From: an uncultured Eubacteriales bacterium
Lineage (GTDB): Bacteria; Bacillota; Clostridia; UBA1381; UMGS1253
Assembly (NCBI GenBank): GCA_900550065.1
Contig: URQR01000036.1
Coordinates: forward strand, 1 to 13,519
Direction: 5' to 3'
DNA length: 13,519 nucleotides
The position numbers and the translations under genes were made by a program. This document shows positions 12,718-13,519 of the stretch, piece after piece. Under the pieces are notes generated by a model, which had not been told where the DNA came from, did no database searches, and saw nothing but the letters and a program-made list of their open reading frames with translations. Positions within the stretch are counted from its first letter, which is position 1. Each line of letters starts with the position of its first letter.

Positions 12718-13519
12718 ATTTATCAAGCTGTGCGCGTTTCTGTTTTTTAGAGGAAGTGCGCCTATTGTTCTTCTTGCTATGCTGCTGGATAGCCGGAGGA
12801 GCGGGAATCGGGGGCAGCATAATAGAAAAGTTATCCTTTGCGGCTGCAAGCAGCAGGGACAGCATTTGGAAAACGTGCTGGCGCGACTGCTCGTCGATGT
12901 TTTGAAACGAGCGTAGAATCACGACGGCATTTTTCAACCACCCTTCGCTTAGCTCGGTGACGCGTTCCGCCTTTGTTGCCTTTAATACTTGGTAGAGCGT
13001 GTCAAAAAATTGCTCCCGCTGTGAAACGTCCATTTGTGCGACCCATGTCTTGAGCGATTGGTCTATAAAGCGGCTCCCGTTCGATATCGTATCAAGGCGC
13101 ACAAAGTCTGTGCCAAGCGTCTCCCATGAATAGGGGTCGTGCTGCATTAGGCCCTTTTGCGTGCTGTGGACAACGGTATAGTGTTCCTCGTGCTCTAAGA
13201 GCATACCGACAACAGAGGACTGCGGCACAAAGGTCTGGATACGGTCACGTACCGCGCTGTATCCGTCGCTTGAGAGTACCCTTGCGTCAAAGCCCGGCCC
13301 GTCGTGGTTATAAACCGCTATGATTCTGTCCTGTATGGCTTTATCAGTAAAGGCGGCGGCAAAGACGGCAAGGTTACCCCCCTTCGAGTGCCCGCCGAGA
13401 TATAACTTTTGCGTTGAATCTGCCTGCGTAAGATATTCTGCCGCACGCTGCTGTGCTGGGACAGGCGTTAGAAAGCTCATGTTGAAGTCTTCCTTCCAGC
13501 CGACGAGCGTATTGTCCGT
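12716..13519 (-). CDS. DUF2974 (Mbeg1-like) alpha/beta hydrolase, C-terminal part (runs off the right edge)
   Basis: The frame stays open to the window edge, so the ATG at 13480 is internal: the residues before it, TDNTLVGWKEDFN, continue the family segment that normally follows the FRGT loop. 267 residues are visible. The nucleophile elbow is LGGHSKGGN (G-x-S-x-G, serine at visible residue 45), followed by AVYNHDGPGFD, which carries a family aspartate, and MQHDPYSWE, whose histidine is the likely third catalytic residue. The protein resembles lipase-like cytoplasmic hydrolases common in Clostridia, whose substrate is not established. The C-terminus is a linker rich in Pro, then a very basic tail (KKNNRRTSSKKQKR) with possible nucleic-acid or membrane contact. 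The 5' part, start and promoter are outside the window. It converges with the CPBP gene. Confidence 0.85.
   Translation of the reverse strand, partial: TDNTLVGWKEDFNMSFLTPVPAQQRAAEYLTQADSTQKLYLGGHSKGGNLAVFAAAFTDKAIQDRIIAVYNHDGPGFDARVLSSDGYSAVRDRIQTFVPQSSVVGMLLEHEEHYTVVHSTQKGLMQHDPYSWETLGTDFVRLDTISNGSRFIDQSLKTWVAQMDVSQREQFFDTLYQVLKATKAERVTELSEGWLKNAVVILRSFQNIDEQSRQHVFQMLSLLLAAAKDNFSIMLPPIPAPPAIQQHSKKNNRRTSSKKQKRAQLDK

Noticed and set aside
13480..13480. ATG at 13480 as the start of the DUF2974 gene
   Set aside because: The frame is open to the window edge and the residues before it (TDNTLVGWKEDFN) are part of the family fold, so the gene is cut by the window.

Overview
The window reads as chromosomal DNA of an endospore-forming member of the Clostridia (Firmicutes/Bacillota) with a mixed, moderate GC content. 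The anchors are the cluster spoIIGA-sigE-sigG and a DnaD-domain gene directly followed by a DnaI/DnaC-type helicase-loader gene. Shine-Dalgarno sites are strong (AGGAGG/AAAGGAG 7-9 nt before most starts), as is usual in this group. I cannot name a genus from the sequence. Nearly everything is core or ordinary accessory chromosome: I see no phage genes, transposase, tRNA, rRNA or CRISPR array.

Layout. (1) 1-3266, minus strand: one operon under a near-perfect housekeeping promoter (TTGACA, 17 nt, CATAAT) encodes a CDF-family metal exporter with a manganese-type Asn-Asp-Asp-Asp site, a secreted WG-repeat/copper-amine-oxidase-N-like protein and a CCA-adding tRNA nucleotidyltransferase that runs off the left edge. 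(2) 3267-3611: a hairpin-rich divergent intergenic region. (3) 3612-6239, plus strand: the mother-cell protease SpoIIGA, its substrate pro-sigma-E, then sigma-G behind its own consensus forespore promoter, closed by a terminator. (4) 6257-6496: a 44-residue orphan gene with its own RBS, a possible sigma-K promoter and a strong terminator. (5) 6559-12717, plus strand: DnaD-domain protein, helicase loader, a 994-residue secreted heparinase II/III-like protein and a CPBP (Abi) membrane protease, with no terminator visible between them. (6) 12716-13519, minus strand: the C-terminal part of a DUF2974-type alpha/beta hydrolase, converging on region 5 through a shared bidirectional terminator.

How the genes work together. 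The spo block is the classical sigma relay: SpoIIGA, triggered from the forespore, removes the pro-sequence of sigma-E in the mother cell, while sigma-G is held for the later forespore stage. The sigG promoter matches the sigma-G consensus exactly, which fits known autoregulation. DnaD protein and the loader act together in loading the replicative helicase. The secreted lyase-like enzyme and the membrane protease appear to be passengers in the same transcription unit; no other polysaccharide-use genes are nearby.

I do not see a clearly new biological system. The best leads are the Asp-Thr-Ala-Asn variant of the SpoIIGA active site, a 24-bp perfect palindrome inside the WG-repeat gene, the tandem TGTGGTCACA boxes over the predicted sigG start site, and the small orphan gene with late-sporulation promoter features.
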